A stretch of DNA of 64,000 bases from Flavobacterium granuli. Lineage in GTDB: Bacteria > Bacteroidota > Bacteroidia > Flavobacteriales > Flavobacteriaceae. The position numbers and the translations under genes are program-made. Below the pieces are notes generated by a model. That model worked only from the letters and a program-made list of their open reading frames with translations, had not been told where the DNA came from and searched no databases. The stretch covers positions 186,001-250,000 of the forward strand of contig NZ_FQWO01000002.1 of NCBI RefSeq assembly GCF_900129705.1. The letters are read 5' to 3'. Shown piece after piece: positions 54,141-62,527 of this stretch; position 1 is the first letter of the stretch; each line of letters begins with the position of its first letter.

Positions 54141-54884
54141 CGTATCAGATTCAAATTCTAACAATTGGGTATAAATAATTTCTCGCACCTTGTCCCTAAT
54201 TTCCTTACGATCCGTTCCTGTTTTTCCTTTAGTTTCGACAATTTTATGGATTTTAACCCGCATCAAACCGGGGCTTCCGCTGAAAAAAGTATAAGAAAGT
54301 CTTTTTTTATTGTCTCCAAAAGTGATGGGAACTATTGGAATTTGATGTTCTATTGCCAATCGAAAAGCGCCATCCTTAAACGAATCCAATAAAACCGATT
54401 CATCATCCGGTACACCGCCTTCGGGGAAAATACAAACACTCAAACCTCTGTTTATTCTCTTCTGCGCCTGATTAAAAACTTCCATTCGGCTTTTTGAACA
54501 GCCTCTATCGACTAAAATACAAGTCCGTTTATAGAAAAATCCAAACAAAGGAATCTTTGCCAACTCTTGTTTTCCCACAAAAACAAAAGGATTTTTAACA
54601 ACCGCTAACATCAGCATGATATCGGCCATAGACGTATGATTAGCCACAATCATGTAGCTTTTATGAGAATCTAAAGATTGGGCTTTATCAACTTTATAGT
54701 AAAAACCCATTCCAAAAAGAATGAATCGAGCCCAAATTCGCGCCATTTTAAAAAAATAAGGATAGCCTTTTTCTGTTAAAATAGACAACACTAAAAAAGG
54801 AAACATAACCAATATGGGTATGGCCATTAAAACATAAAACCAAACCCGCCACAAAGTCCAAAAAATTATTTTTATTCCTTTCAT
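54117..54884 (-). CDS. 1-acyl-sn-glycerol-3-phosphate acyltransferase, second PlsC-family gene
   Basis: From the ATG at 54884 the protein has 255 residues. It starts with an N-terminal hydrophobic helix pair, then NHTSMADIMLML (HxxxxD motif), GKQELAKIPLFGFFYKRTCILVDRG and FPEGGVPDDES (the EGG form of the FPEGTR block). It should acylate lysophospholipid acceptors, like the plsC gene at 18701-19435, but the two are clearly diverged. The frame opens at an ATG at 54908, but the -7 box TACTTTTG at 54890-54897 lies inside that extension. The 3' end overlaps the convergent barrel gene by 24 bp. Confidence 0.88.
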   Translation of the reverse strand: MKGIKIIFWTLWRVWFYVLMAIPILVMFPFLVLSILTEKGYPYFFKMARIWARFILFGMGFYYKVDKAQSLDSHKSYMIVANHTSMADIMLMLAVVKNPFVFVGKQELAKIPLFGFFYKRTCILVDRGCSKSRMEVFNQAQKRINRGLSVCIFPEGGVPDDESVLLDSFKDGAFRLAIEHQIPIVPITFGDNKKRLSYTFFSGSPGLMRVKIHKIVETKGKTGTDRKEIRDKVREIIYTQLLEFESDTLKMVTNS

Positions 54885-54889
54885 ACTGC

Positions 54890-54897
54890 CAAAAGTA
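54890..54897 (-). promoter_or_regulatory. Candidate -7 box of the second plsC-like gene
   Basis: TACTTTTG on the minus strand, five bases before the ATG at 54884, would make the mRNA leaderless or nearly so. No TTG -33 element is visible. Confidence 0.4.
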
Positions 54898-54928
54898 TGA
54901 AATCGCATACGAATAATAATAAAAGAAT

Positions 54929-54936
54929 TAAATTTG
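54929..54936 (+). promoter_or_regulatory. Candidate -7 box of trpS
   Basis: TAAATTTG fits TAnnTTTG and faces away from the plsC-like gene. The transcript would include the perfect palindrome at 54951-54968 in its leader. Confidence 0.35.
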
Positions 54937-54950
54937 CGAAAATCTTTGCA

Positions 54951-54968
54951 TCCCGATAGCTATCGGGA
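54951..54968. repeat. Perfect 18-bp palindrome TCCCGATAGCTATCGGGA
   Basis: The sequence is its own reverse complement and lies in the trpS leader, 20 bases before the ATG. I recall this palindrome as common in Flavobacterium genomes. It is GC-rich against an AT-rich spacer. Only one copy is seen in the window. Confidence 0.7.
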
Positions 54969-54988
54969 TTGCGGTTAATTAAAAAAAA

Positions 54989-55960
54989 ATGGCAAAAATA
55001 CTTACTGGTGTTCAAAGTACAGGAACCCCGCATTTAGGAAACTTACTGGGAGCAATCATTCCAGCGATACAATTATCCAATAATTCTGAAAACGAATCCT
55101 TTCTTTTCATCGCCGATTTGCATTCGATTACGCAAATAAAAAACGGAAAAACCCTAAGGGAAAATACCTATAGCGTTGCGGCAGCTTGGCTTGCTTTCGG
55201 ATTAGATGTAAACAAAGTCGTTTTTTACAGACAATCTGATGTGCCCCAAACGGCTGAATTATCATGGTATTTGAGTTGTTTTTTTCCTTTTCAACGCTTG
55301 ACATTGGCACATTCTTTTAAAGACAAGGCCGACAGACTAGACGATGTAAATGCCGGACTTTTTTCGTACCCCATGTTGATGGCTGCCGATATTTTATTGT
55401 ATGATGCCGAATTTGTCCCTGTAGGAAAAGACCAATTGCAACATCTTGAAATCACCCGCGATGTCGCTTCGCGTTTCAACCATCAAATGGGAGAAACTTT
55501 TGTACTTCCCGAAGCTAAAATTCAGGATGACAGCATGCTGATTCCGGGAACCAATGGCGGAAAAATGAGTAAATCAGCCAATAATATTATCAATATTTTT
55601 CTGGATGACAAAGCCCTGCGCAAACAAGTCATGAGCATTGAAACCGACAGCACGCCGCTCGAAGATCCTAAAAATCCGGATACTTGTAATGCGTTTGCGA
55701 TTTATTCTTTATTAGCCAATGAAGAACAAATTGCCACTATGAGAGCCAATTATCTGGGCGGAAATTACGGTTATGGTCATGCCAAACAGGCTTTGTTTGA
55801 GTTGATCATCGAAAAATTCAAAACCGAAAGAGAAAAATACAATTACTACATCAATAATCTGGATGAAGTAGATGCCTTGCTAAAAATTGGTGCCGCAAAA
55901 GCTGCAGTAGTTGCCAATGGCGTTCTGGCAAGAGTAAGAGAAAAATTAGGCTATGAATAA
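54989..55960 (+). CDS. trpS: Tryptophanyl-tRNA synthetase
   Basis: TrpRS charges tRNA-Trp with tryptophan. The 323-residue protein has the class I motifs: GVQSTGTPHLGNLLGA with the HIGH-like PHLGN near residue 12, SWYLSCFFPFQRLTLAHSF, PVGKDQLQHLEITRDVA, and the KMSKSANN loop near residue 195. The length is normal for bacterial TrpRS. It is convergent with dprA and separated from it by a long hairpin. Confidence 0.96.
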   Translation: MAKILTGVQSTGTPHLGNLLGAIIPAIQLSNNSENESFLFIADLHSITQIKNGKTLRENTYSVAAAWLAFGLDVNKVVFYRQSDVPQTAELSWYLSCFFPFQRLTLAHSFKDKADRLDDVNAGLFSYPMLMAADILLYDAEFVPVGKDQLQHLEITRDVASRFNHQMGETFVLPEAKIQDDSMLIPGTNGGKMSKSANNIINIFLDDKALRKQVMSIETDSTPLEDPKNPDTCNAFAIYSLLANEEQIATMRANYLGGNYGYGHAKQALFELIIEKFKTEREKYNYYINNLDEVDALLKIGAAKAAVVANGVLARVREKLGYE

Positions 55961-55965
55961 ATTGC

Positions 55966-56000
55966 AACCCTTATCAGAGTTTTGAACTCTGATAAGGGTT
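55966..56000. terminator. AACCCT...AGGGTT hairpin, copy 2, between trpS and dprA
   Basis: AACCCTTATCAGAGTT and AACTCTGATAAGGGTT form a 16-bp stem with a 3-base loop, followed by TTTTATTT on the plus strand. It can end trpS. It is nearly identical to the repeat at 8388-8420. Confidence 0.8.
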
Positions 56001-56008
56001 TTTATTTC

Positions 56009-57109
56009 CTAAATCGCCTCAAACAATTTCCCCGGCAAAGGTCTTACTACGCCTTTGAGTTCCATATTCAACAGCAAACCCGAAATCCTGTAAATGGGAA
56101 AATCGCAATGCAACGCAATGACATCCATCAATTCTTTTCCGGTTTTCAACAGATAATCGTACACTTTTTGCTCGTCCTCGTCCAGAGTGACAAACAATTG
56201 TTTTTGAACAGGTTTAACTTCTTTCTCCAGATCCCAATTCAGGATGTAAACCAAATCGGCGGCACTGGTGAGCACATTTGCTTTTTGGGTTTTAATCAGG
56301 TTGTTGCAGCCTACACTGTATTTGTCGGTTACGCGCCCTGGTACGGCAAAAACATCGCGGTTGTAGTCATTGGCAATATTGGCCGTAATCAAAGAACCAC
56401 CTCTTTCAGCCGACTCGATCACAATCGTAGCTTCAGCCATTCCTGCTACGATACGATTTCTGCGAACAAAATTTTCTTTATCCGGATTAGACGAACTCCA
56501 AAACTCCGTCATAAAACCGCCGTTTTCTTCTACTTTGGCTACATATTTTTTATGGGCTTTGGGATAGATTTGATTTAAACCGTGAGCCACCACAGCTATC
56601 GTTTGCAGATTGTACTCCATCGCACATTGATGAGACACAATATCTACCCCATAAGCAAAACCGCTGACGATTACAGGATTCAAAGGCGCTAAATCCTCAA
56701 TCAGTTTTCGGCAAAACTCCGTTCCGTAAGAGGTAATTTGGCGCGTACCCACAATACTGATGATTTTTCTGTTTTTTAAATCGATATTACCCGAGGTAAA
56801 TAACAAAACGGGCCCATCAATACAATGCTTCAAACGATCGGGATAGTCTTCGTCTTGAAAATAAGCCGTTTTAATTCCATTTGTGCTAATAAAATCGAGT
56901 TCTTTATGGGCTTTATCAAAAACGGATTCATCCTTTAAGCTTTTTACTGTAATGGAGCCCACACCATCAATGGCGGCGAGTTGTGTTGCTTTTGTTTTAA
57001 AAACGGCTTCGGCACTGCCGCAATGGGTGATTAGTTTCTTGGCCATGATATCCCCTACTCCTTCCACTCTTTGTAAAGCCAACACATAAAATAATTCAGA
57101 TTCTATCAT
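56009..57109 (-). CDS. dprA: DNA-processing protein DprA
   Basis: DprA binds incoming single-stranded DNA and loads RecA during natural transformation, and is conserved in many bacteria that are not known to take up DNA. The 366 residues have an N-terminal helix-hairpin-helix region (LQRVEGVGDIMAKKLITHCG), the Rossmann core SIVGTRQITSYGTEF, VSGFAYGVDIVSH, FVRRNRIVAGMAEATIVIESAERGGSL and VPGRVTDKYSVGCNNLI, and a C-terminal winged helix (DEDEQKVYDYLLKTGK onward). All domains are intact. Confidence 0.95.
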   Translation of the reverse strand: MIESELFYVLALQRVEGVGDIMAKKLITHCGSAEAVFKTKATQLAAIDGVGSITVKSLKDESVFDKAHKELDFISTNGIKTAYFQDEDYPDRLKHCIDGPVLLFTSGNIDLKNRKIISIVGTRQITSYGTEFCRKLIEDLAPLNPVIVSGFAYGVDIVSHQCAMEYNLQTIAVVAHGLNQIYPKAHKKYVAKVEENGGFMTEFWSSSNPDKENFVRRNRIVAGMAEATIVIESAERGGSLITANIANDYNRDVFAVPGRVTDKYSVGCNNLIKTQKANVLTSAADLVYILNWDLEKEVKPVQKQLFVTLDEDEQKVYDYLLKTGKELMDVIALHCDFPIYRISGLLLNMELKGVVRPLPGKLFEAI

Positions 57110-57276
57110 TTTCTAATACGGTTATAGTTTTGAAAAACTGTTCTTTTTACCAAAAAGTAAAGCTTTGACCAAAAATAAATACAAATTAGATTTATAAACT
57201 ATTTTTAGCTAACTATTTGTTCCTGAAAAGTATACAATTTTTACGGCAATTGTTAATAAAAATTGTGAATAAAATT

Positions 57277-57305
57277 TTGATAAGTATTTTCATTGTATAA
57301 CTTTG
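57277..57305 (+). promoter_or_regulatory. Consensus promoter of the SPOR-protein gene, implying a leaderless start
   Basis: TTG (57277-57279), 18 bases, TAACTTTG (57298-57305). The ATG begins at 57311, five bases after the -7 box. Confidence 0.65.
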
Positions 57306-57310
57306 TAAGT

Positions 57311-58246
57311 ATGAACATTCAACCTTACATCGCCCAGCTTTTATATCGCTATCAATGTGTTACCGTTCCTGGTCTAGGTGCATTTTTGACTGAAACCCAA
57401 TCGGCACAGTGGATTGAAAGCGCCAATTCATTTTTTCCTCCAAAAAAAATGATCTCTTTTAATGCCAACATTAAAAACAATGATGGTTTATTGGCCAATC
57501 ATATTGCACAGTCTGAGAAAACTTCTTATGATTATGCCGTTAGCGCTATTCAATATGAAGTCTTGAACTGGAAAAAAATATTGGACGAAAATGGAACGCT
57601 TTCGATAAAAAATGTTGGAGATATTAGCCTGAATGCGGATAAGAATTTAGTTTTTATTCCTTCTGAGCAAACCAATTATTTGTCAAGCTCTTTCGGTTTA
57701 AGTTCTTTTGTTTCCCCTGTTGTAAAAAGAGAAATCTTCGAGCAAAAAATGGAAGCCATCGAAGAAAAAACTATTATTAAATTAGAAACTGAAGAAAGAA
57801 AAAGCACGCCTTATTTGAGATATGCCGCTATTTTTGTTCTGGGATTGGGATTAACTGGAAGCATCGGTTTTAGTTTGTACCAAAATCAATTGGCAAATGA
57901 AACTTTGCTTGTTGAGACCGCTGTTCAAAAACAAGTAAACAATAAAATTCAAGAAGCTACTTTCTTTATAAAAAGTCCAATGCCGGCTGTAACTCTTTCG
58001 ATAAAAGAAGGAAAAATGCCTTATCATGTAATGGCAGGCGCTTTTAGAGAAGAGAAAAACGCACAAAAAATCTTTGAAAGATTATCCAATCAAGGATACA
58101 AAGCCAGACGTATCGCGCCAAATAAACACGGACTTTTCCCTGTTGTTTACGGAAGCTACGCCACTTTTGCAGAAGCTGAAAAAGCCAAAAAAGAAATTCA
58201 AGAAAAAGACAATCCAGAAGCCTGGCTTTTAATTGAATCTTTATAA
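57311..58246 (+). CDS. HU-CCDC81-like and SPOR-domain membrane protein
   Basis: From the ATG at 57311 the protein has 311 residues. The N-terminal ~165 residues (MNIQPYIAQLLYRYQCVTVPGLGAF onward) match the HU-CCDC81-like domains of Bacteroidota, which are related to HU/IHF DNA-binding folds. One membrane segment lies at about 170-190. The C-terminal SPOR domain (about 236-310, PYHVMAGAFREEKNAQKIF to AWLLIESL) binds bare glycan strands at division sites in other bacteria. The orientation would put the HU-like part inside and SPOR in the periplasm. The frame extends 18 bases upstream (57293), but the ATG at 57311 fits both family start and promoter. Confidence 0.87.
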   Translation: MNIQPYIAQLLYRYQCVTVPGLGAFLTETQSAQWIESANSFFPPKKMISFNANIKNNDGLLANHIAQSEKTSYDYAVSAIQYEVLNWKKILDENGTLSIKNVGDISLNADKNLVFIPSEQTNYLSSSFGLSSFVSPVVKREIFEQKMEAIEEKTIIKLETEERKSTPYLRYAAIFVLGLGLTGSIGFSLYQNQLANETLLVETAVQKQVNNKIQEATFFIKSPMPAVTLSIKEGKMPYHVMAGAFREEKNAQKIFERLSNQGYKARRIAPNKHGLFPVVYGSYATFAEAEKAKKEIQEKDNPEAWLLIESL

Positions 58247-58250
58247 AACT

Positions 58251-58284
58251 AAAAAACCTATTCCAATCGAATAGGTTTTTTTTT
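58251..58284. terminator. Bidirectional terminator between SPOR and helicase genes
   Basis: AACCTATTC and GAATAGGTT form a 9-bp stem with a 5-base loop, an A-run before and a T-run after, so it can stop transcription on both strands. Confidence 0.85.
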
Positions 58285-58295
58285 ATCTCCTTTTT

Positions 58296-60566
58296 TTAAT
58301 TCAAACTGGCTTTAAACATTCGCAACTCATCCCAAGTATATTTTTCGCCCAGTTGTTCTTTTAGCGGCGTTAAAGATTCTTCTTTGTAATATCGGAAAGC
58401 TTCGCTCAATTCGACAATTTTATCCTGAGGCAAAACATCCCTGATGGCAATCTTCTTAGACTGAATCAGTTTCACCAAATGGCTTTCTATTGTTTGTGTA
58501 GTCAGCTTTCGAATTCGGGCAATATCTTCAATCGAATTTTTATGCATCCATAAATCGTAGGTTTCCTCCACAGTAGATTTTTTCGGTGCTTTTTGCTCTG
58601 CTTTTTTTGACGTATATCTTTCGACATCCTTATCATCATCAATCAGGCTTATATTTAACTTCTTGAACTGCGTCGCAATTACTTCGGATTTTCGGGTTTT
58701 GTATTTCTTTATTTCATCCGATGTCAATTTTTCCTTAGAAATGGTCTCGCCCGCAAGAACTGTTTCCATCAACAGTTTGGCTTTCATCAATCGCAAGACC
58801 GCTTTCGTCTGTAATTCTTCTAGCAACATCAGCTCCTCATAAAAAGCCTTTGCTTTTTTGGTTCTTTTGACCTCTTCCAGCTTCCAAAGCAGTTCAAAGA
58901 CCAAATCGTCCATTGGAGCAAAAAAATAGCTAAAAGCAGCCTCTATTCTATCGAAAACATGTGGCAAATCGACTGTTTCCTTCGCAAAGATTTTATTGAG
59001 CTGTAAAATGAATTTTTTGGATGGATCCAAAAGCGAATCCATGGCCTGCAACTGCTTGCTCGCCCAAAGCGCGTGTTTTGATTTACCCGAATTTTCTGTT
59101 TTATCGGAATAACTGTATTTGTGATTGCGCCATTCTTGCGCCAAATCGGCCCAATCGAAACTGTTAATCAGATAATTATGGATGAAATTCTTAGTTTCAA
59201 AATGCAGCGAATTTTTCAATAATTCTTCCGAAGCCTTATTCAGCGCATAATCCATGACATCTTGATCGTTAGAAATTCCGTTCATTCGCAGCGGAGACAG
59301 CAAAATAAGCCCATTTAACGAACGTAAACGCGATAAAGCCACATACGCCTGCCCGGGCAGAAAAACCTGCGAAACATCAAGCGCTGCTTTGTCAAAAGTT
59401 AAACCTTGACTTTTATGTACCGTAATGGCCCAAGCCAACTTGATTGGATAATGGACAAAAGTACCCAAAACCTCCTCTTCAATTTCCTTAGTCATCTCAT
59501 CAACTTTGTAGCGGATGTTTTGCCATTCGTATTTTTCGACTTCAATTGTTTTGTCTTCTTCGGGAAAATAAACGAGAATCTCCCGACTCGAAAGCGATTT
59601 GATAACGCCCATTTTTCCGTTGAAATAATGCTTATCTACTGACAGATCGTTTTTGACAAACATGACCTGGGCACCAATTTTTAATTGCAACTGCTCTTCG
59701 ACCGGGAATATTTTATCCGGAAAATCACCCACGATATCCGCATTATAGATTGTCAACTTTCCTTCCAAATCCTGCAAATCCTGAGCATTTATCGTATCGG
59801 CTTTGGCATTGTGGGTGGTCAGAGTGATATAACCTTTGTTGGCTTTTAAATCAAAGTCCGGTTGTACGTATTCGTTCAAAACCGCTACATCTTCCTTTGA
59901 AATCTGGTTGTTGCGCAAATTATTCAAAACAGCGATAAACTTATCGTCTGTTTGACGAAAAATTTTAGACAATTCAATGTACAAAGGCGGATTTTGTTGC
60001 ACAACGTGCGAATGAAAAAAGAATTTTCCTTTGTAATAGTTACGCAGTGTTTTCCATTCCTCATCTCGAATAACCGGTGGCAATTGTAGTAAATCTCCTA
60101 TATATAAAACTTGTACGCCACCAAAAGGGGTTGCTTTTTTTCGAACCGTTTGCATCATGTAATCCATTGCATCCAGTAAATCAGCACGAAGCATACTCAC
60201 CTCGTCAATAATCAACAATTCCATATTTCGAATAACTGATTTCTTTAAACCGCTCATTTTAAAATGTCTGCGCAAAGTATCCTTCGATTCAAATTTGACT
60301 GTTTCCGAAAATTGAGATTCGACATTAAACGCAGGGATAAATCCACCGAAAGGCAATTGAAACATCGAATGGATTGTTACACCGCCAGCGTTTAAGGCCG
60401 CAATTCCTGTTGGCGCCACTACAACGGTATTCTTATGTGTCGTTTGGATAATTTCACGCAAAAGGGTCGTTTTTCCCGTTCCAGCCTTACCGGTAAGAAA
60501 AACAGAACGCTCTGTTTGATTGATGAATTGTAAAGTATAGGAAGCGGCTTCAGTTATTGTTTGCAT
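58296..60566 (-). CDS. PIF1-like superfamily 1 helicase with C-terminal HTH domain
   Basis: This 756-residue protein has the helicase motifs: Walker A FLTGKAGTGKTTLLREI near residue 23, VVVAPTGIAALNAGG (Ia), LLIDEVSMLRADLLDAM (II), QVLYIGDLLQLPP (III), and a late VTVHKSQGLTFDKAALDV (V) with AYVALSRLRSL (VI). These are the PIF1/RecD-like features of 5'-3' DNA helicases. Residues about 480-650 are a charged helical region. The C-terminus (DLWMHKNSIEDIARIRKLTTQTIESHLVKLI) is a helix-turn-helix that probably binds nucleic acid. The combination is common in Bacteroidota. The precise role in repair or replication is unknown. Confidence 0.88.
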   Translation of the reverse strand: MQTITEAASYTLQFINQTERSVFLTGKAGTGKTTLLREIIQTTHKNTVVVAPTGIAALNAGGVTIHSMFQLPFGGFIPAFNVESQFSETVKFESKDTLRRHFKMSGLKKSVIRNMELLIIDEVSMLRADLLDAMDYMMQTVRKKATPFGGVQVLYIGDLLQLPPVIRDEEWKTLRNYYKGKFFFHSHVVQQNPPLYIELSKIFRQTDDKFIAVLNNLRNNQISKEDVAVLNEYVQPDFDLKANKGYITLTTHNAKADTINAQDLQDLEGKLTIYNADIVGDFPDKIFPVEEQLQLKIGAQVMFVKNDLSVDKHYFNGKMGVIKSLSSREILVYFPEEDKTIEVEKYEWQNIRYKVDEMTKEIEEEVLGTFVHYPIKLAWAITVHKSQGLTFDKAALDVSQVFLPGQAYVALSRLRSLNGLILLSPLRMNGISNDQDVMDYALNKASEELLKNSLHFETKNFIHNYLINSFDWADLAQEWRNHKYSYSDKTENSGKSKHALWASKQLQAMDSLLDPSKKFILQLNKIFAKETVDLPHVFDRIEAAFSYFFAPMDDLVFELLWKLEEVKRTKKAKAFYEELMLLEELQTKAVLRLMKAKLLMETVLAGETISKEKLTSDEIKKYKTRKSEVIATQFKKLNISLIDDDKDVERYTSKKAEQKAPKKSTVEETYDLWMHKNSIEDIARIRKLTTQTIESHLVKLIQSKKIAIRDVLPQDKIVELSEAFRYYKEESLTPLKEQLGEKYTWDELRMFKASLN

Positions 60567-60675
60567 TTGGCTTATAATGATAAGATGCTAAATTATTAAA
60601 AAAGCGGCTGTTTTTATAATAAGAAACAGGATTTGTTTAGGAATTTGTTTCGGCGATAAACTCAGAATAAACATC

Positions 60676-60717
60676 AAAAAAAAAACCTTCAATCTAAAAC
60701 TTAGATGAAGGTTTTTT
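60676..60717 (-). terminator. Terminator of the OmpH-like gene
   Basis: On the minus strand AACCTTCATCTAA pairs with TTAGATTGAAGGTT (one bulge or mismatch) and is followed by a run of ten T, about 20 bases past the stop. Confidence 0.85.
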
Positions 60718-60736
60718 ACCGAATTAATAAACAAAA

Positions 60737-61312
60737 TTATTTTTTAACCTCTGTTTTTTCTTCTTTTTTAACGTCAGTTTTTGCAGCTGATTTGTACTTA
60801 TCATTCAATCCTTTAATGATTTCCTTTGTGATATCATACTTATCTTCAGCGTATAATACTGTAGCAGCATCGCCCGTTCCATAAATATAAGCGTAGCCTT
60901 TTTCTTTTCCGTAAGCTTTGATAAATTTCTTTACACCACTAACTAAAGAGTCCATTTCAACACTACTTTCTTGTTGCAACTGTTGCGCTAAAGCTTGTTG
61001 AGCATAACTTAATTGTTGTTCTCTCTTTTGCAATTCAGCTCCTCTTTGTTGTGCCCAAGCTTGACCGTTTGCTTGTGCCTGAGTTTGAAAATTAGCTGCA
61101 TCTTGTTTGAAACGATTAATTTCCGCTTCCAGTTGTCTTCCTTTTTCTTCAGACTGTGCTTTATACTTAGCTTCAAGATCTTTTGCTTCTGTGTATTCTT
61201 TCATTAATACCGAAGTATCTACATAAGCTGTTTTAACTTCTTTAACTTCCGCCGTTTGGTTACAAGCAACAACTGAAATAGAAATTGCGATAATTAATAA
61301 TACTTTTTTCAT
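60737..61312 (-). CDS. OmpH/Skp-like lipoprotein
   Basis: The 191-residue protein has a lipoprotein signal (MKKVLLIIAISISVVAC, Cys17), followed by the OmpH pattern KTAYVDTSVLMKEYTEAKDLE. A long coiled coil of Gln/Ala-rich helices (about 45-115) comes next, then the C-terminal KGYAYIYGTGDAATVLYAEDKYDITKEII. Skp/OmpH chaperones hold unfolded outer-membrane proteins in the periplasm. This version is lipid-anchored, unlike E. coli Skp, and has a Lys/Glu-rich tail. It probably helps outer-membrane biogenesis. Confidence 0.88.
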   Translation of the reverse strand: MKKVLLIIAISISVVACNQTAEVKEVKTAYVDTSVLMKEYTEAKDLEAKYKAQSEEKGRQLEAEINRFKQDAANFQTQAQANGQAWAQQRGAELQKREQQLSYAQQALAQQLQQESSVEMDSLVSGVKKFIKAYGKEKGYAYIYGTGDAATVLYAEDKYDITKEIIKGLNDKYKSAAKTDVKKEEKTEVKK

Positions 61313-61344
61313 TTTGGTTTATTTCTAATTTTATGTATGTAGGA

Positions 61345-61352
61345 CAAAAATA
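61345..61352 (-). promoter_or_regulatory. Candidate -7 box of the OmpH-like gene
   Basis: TATTTTTG on the minus strand ends 32 bases before the ATG. No TTG -33 element is seen. Confidence 0.35.
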
Positions 61353-61557
61353 TAAAAAAATAGATAGTATCCTAAAAAAGATTGAAAAATGCTCAAAAAG
61401 GGCACTATCAGATTTTATTATTGTAACCTGTAAAATGATAATTTCGATTGATAAAAAACGACTTTTTTAGCTTCGATTTAAACTGTTTTTACAAAAACAG
61501 ATACCAAATACACGTTAATAAGGCAAATCAGCGCTTAAAACCACCTTAAAATCAATT

Positions 61558-62406
61558 TTAACTGTTTTGAAACACATAAATGTGTGAAGAATACTCAAAA
61601 TTATGTTTTGCTTTCCAGTTTGACTGCAATCCAATAAAAAATGCCTTTATAAAGTTCATTTTTCCGGATTTGTATTTTTCAGACAACAAACTCACATAAA
61701 AAGAGTCGAACTTCATAGGAAGTGTTTTTTTCAGTAGCATGCCTTCTTTTTCAAAAAGAGTTTTTATGGCCATTTTAGAAAAATGCCAAAAATGGATCGG
61801 CACATCATAAGCCGCCCAAAAAGCACCATAATATTTTGCGTCGAAAGATTTAAAATTAGGAACAGCAATAATTAGCGTTCCCTCTGGTTTCAATAATCTT
61901 TTTAATTCTTTTATTTGATTATCCAAATCAGGAACATGTTCCAAAACATGCCACATGCTAATCACATCAAAAGAATTATTTTCTAACTCAGCGGTTTCTT
62001 CAACAAATGAAACTCCTTTGTTTTTTGCAATGCTTTTTGCTTTTTCACTAGGCTCCACACCTACTGTTTCCCAACCGTCATTTTTGGCAACAGATAAAAA
62101 ATCACCCGTTCCTGCTCCAATATCCAAAATTCTTCCTTTGGCTGGTTGTTGACTGTTAATTAAATTCAATTTATTTTGTAACGCAATCCTTTTTACAAAA
62201 TGATATGCTTTTTCAAACAAAGACCGTTTGCTGTCAGTATGAGAAATATAATCCACGCTTTCATAATACTTCCCTAAATTATCCAGACTCGGTTGCGGAA
62301 ACGTTATCAACATATCCAAGACTTCATCATGATACAAATCAAATGTTTCTTTGGAAACAGAATGATCCTTTACGGTTAAAAAATGCTTTTTACTTGAAAT
62401 ATCCAT
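61558..62406 (-). CDS. Class I SAM-dependent methyltransferase
   Basis: The 282-residue protein has a Rossmann methyltransferase core: RILDIGAGTGDFLSVAKNDGW (motif I, SAM binding), VGVEPSEKAKSIAKNKGV, FDVISMWHVLEHVPDLDNQI (motif IV region) and LKPEGTLIIAVPNFKSF. It fits the broad Methyltransf_23 group. The substrate is unknown; neighbours do not decide it. It follows mnmG in the same direction after 213 bp, with a hairpin and a parS-like palindrome in the gap. Confidence 0.88.
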   Translation of the reverse strand: MDISSKKHFLTVKDHSVSKETFDLYHDEVLDMLITFPQPSLDNLGKYYESVDYISHTDSKRSLFEKAYHFVKRIALQNKLNLINSQQPAKGRILDIGAGTGDFLSVAKNDGWETVGVEPSEKAKSIAKNKGVSFVEETAELENNSFDVISMWHVLEHVPDLDNQIKELKRLLKPEGTLIIAVPNFKSFDAKYYGAFWAAYDVPIHFWHFSKMAIKTLFEKEGMLLKKTLPMKFDSFYVSLLSEKYKSGKMNFIKAFFIGLQSNWKAKHNFEYSSHIYVFQNS

Positions 62407-62442
62407 TAACTAATTTAAATTTTATTTTTTATTCGTAAACCA

Positions 62443-62475
62443 AACCCTGAAAATATTATAAAAACTTTCAGGGTT
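62443..62475. repeat. AACCCT...AGGGTT hairpin, copy 3 (loose)
   Basis: AACCCTGAAA and TTTCAGGGTT form a 10-bp stem with a 13-base loop. It shares the AACCCT/AGGGTT ends of the repeats at 8388 and 55966. It could end mnmG transcription on the minus strand, though the T-run there is weak. Confidence 0.55.
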
Positions 62476-62527
62476 AAATTATTTTATAATTTCAAAACTA
62501 TTCAGCAATAGCGTGGCATATCGAACT

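Noticed and set aside
55982..56578. 198-residue plus-strand frame
   Set aside because: Antisense of dprA, whose domains are intact on the minus strand.
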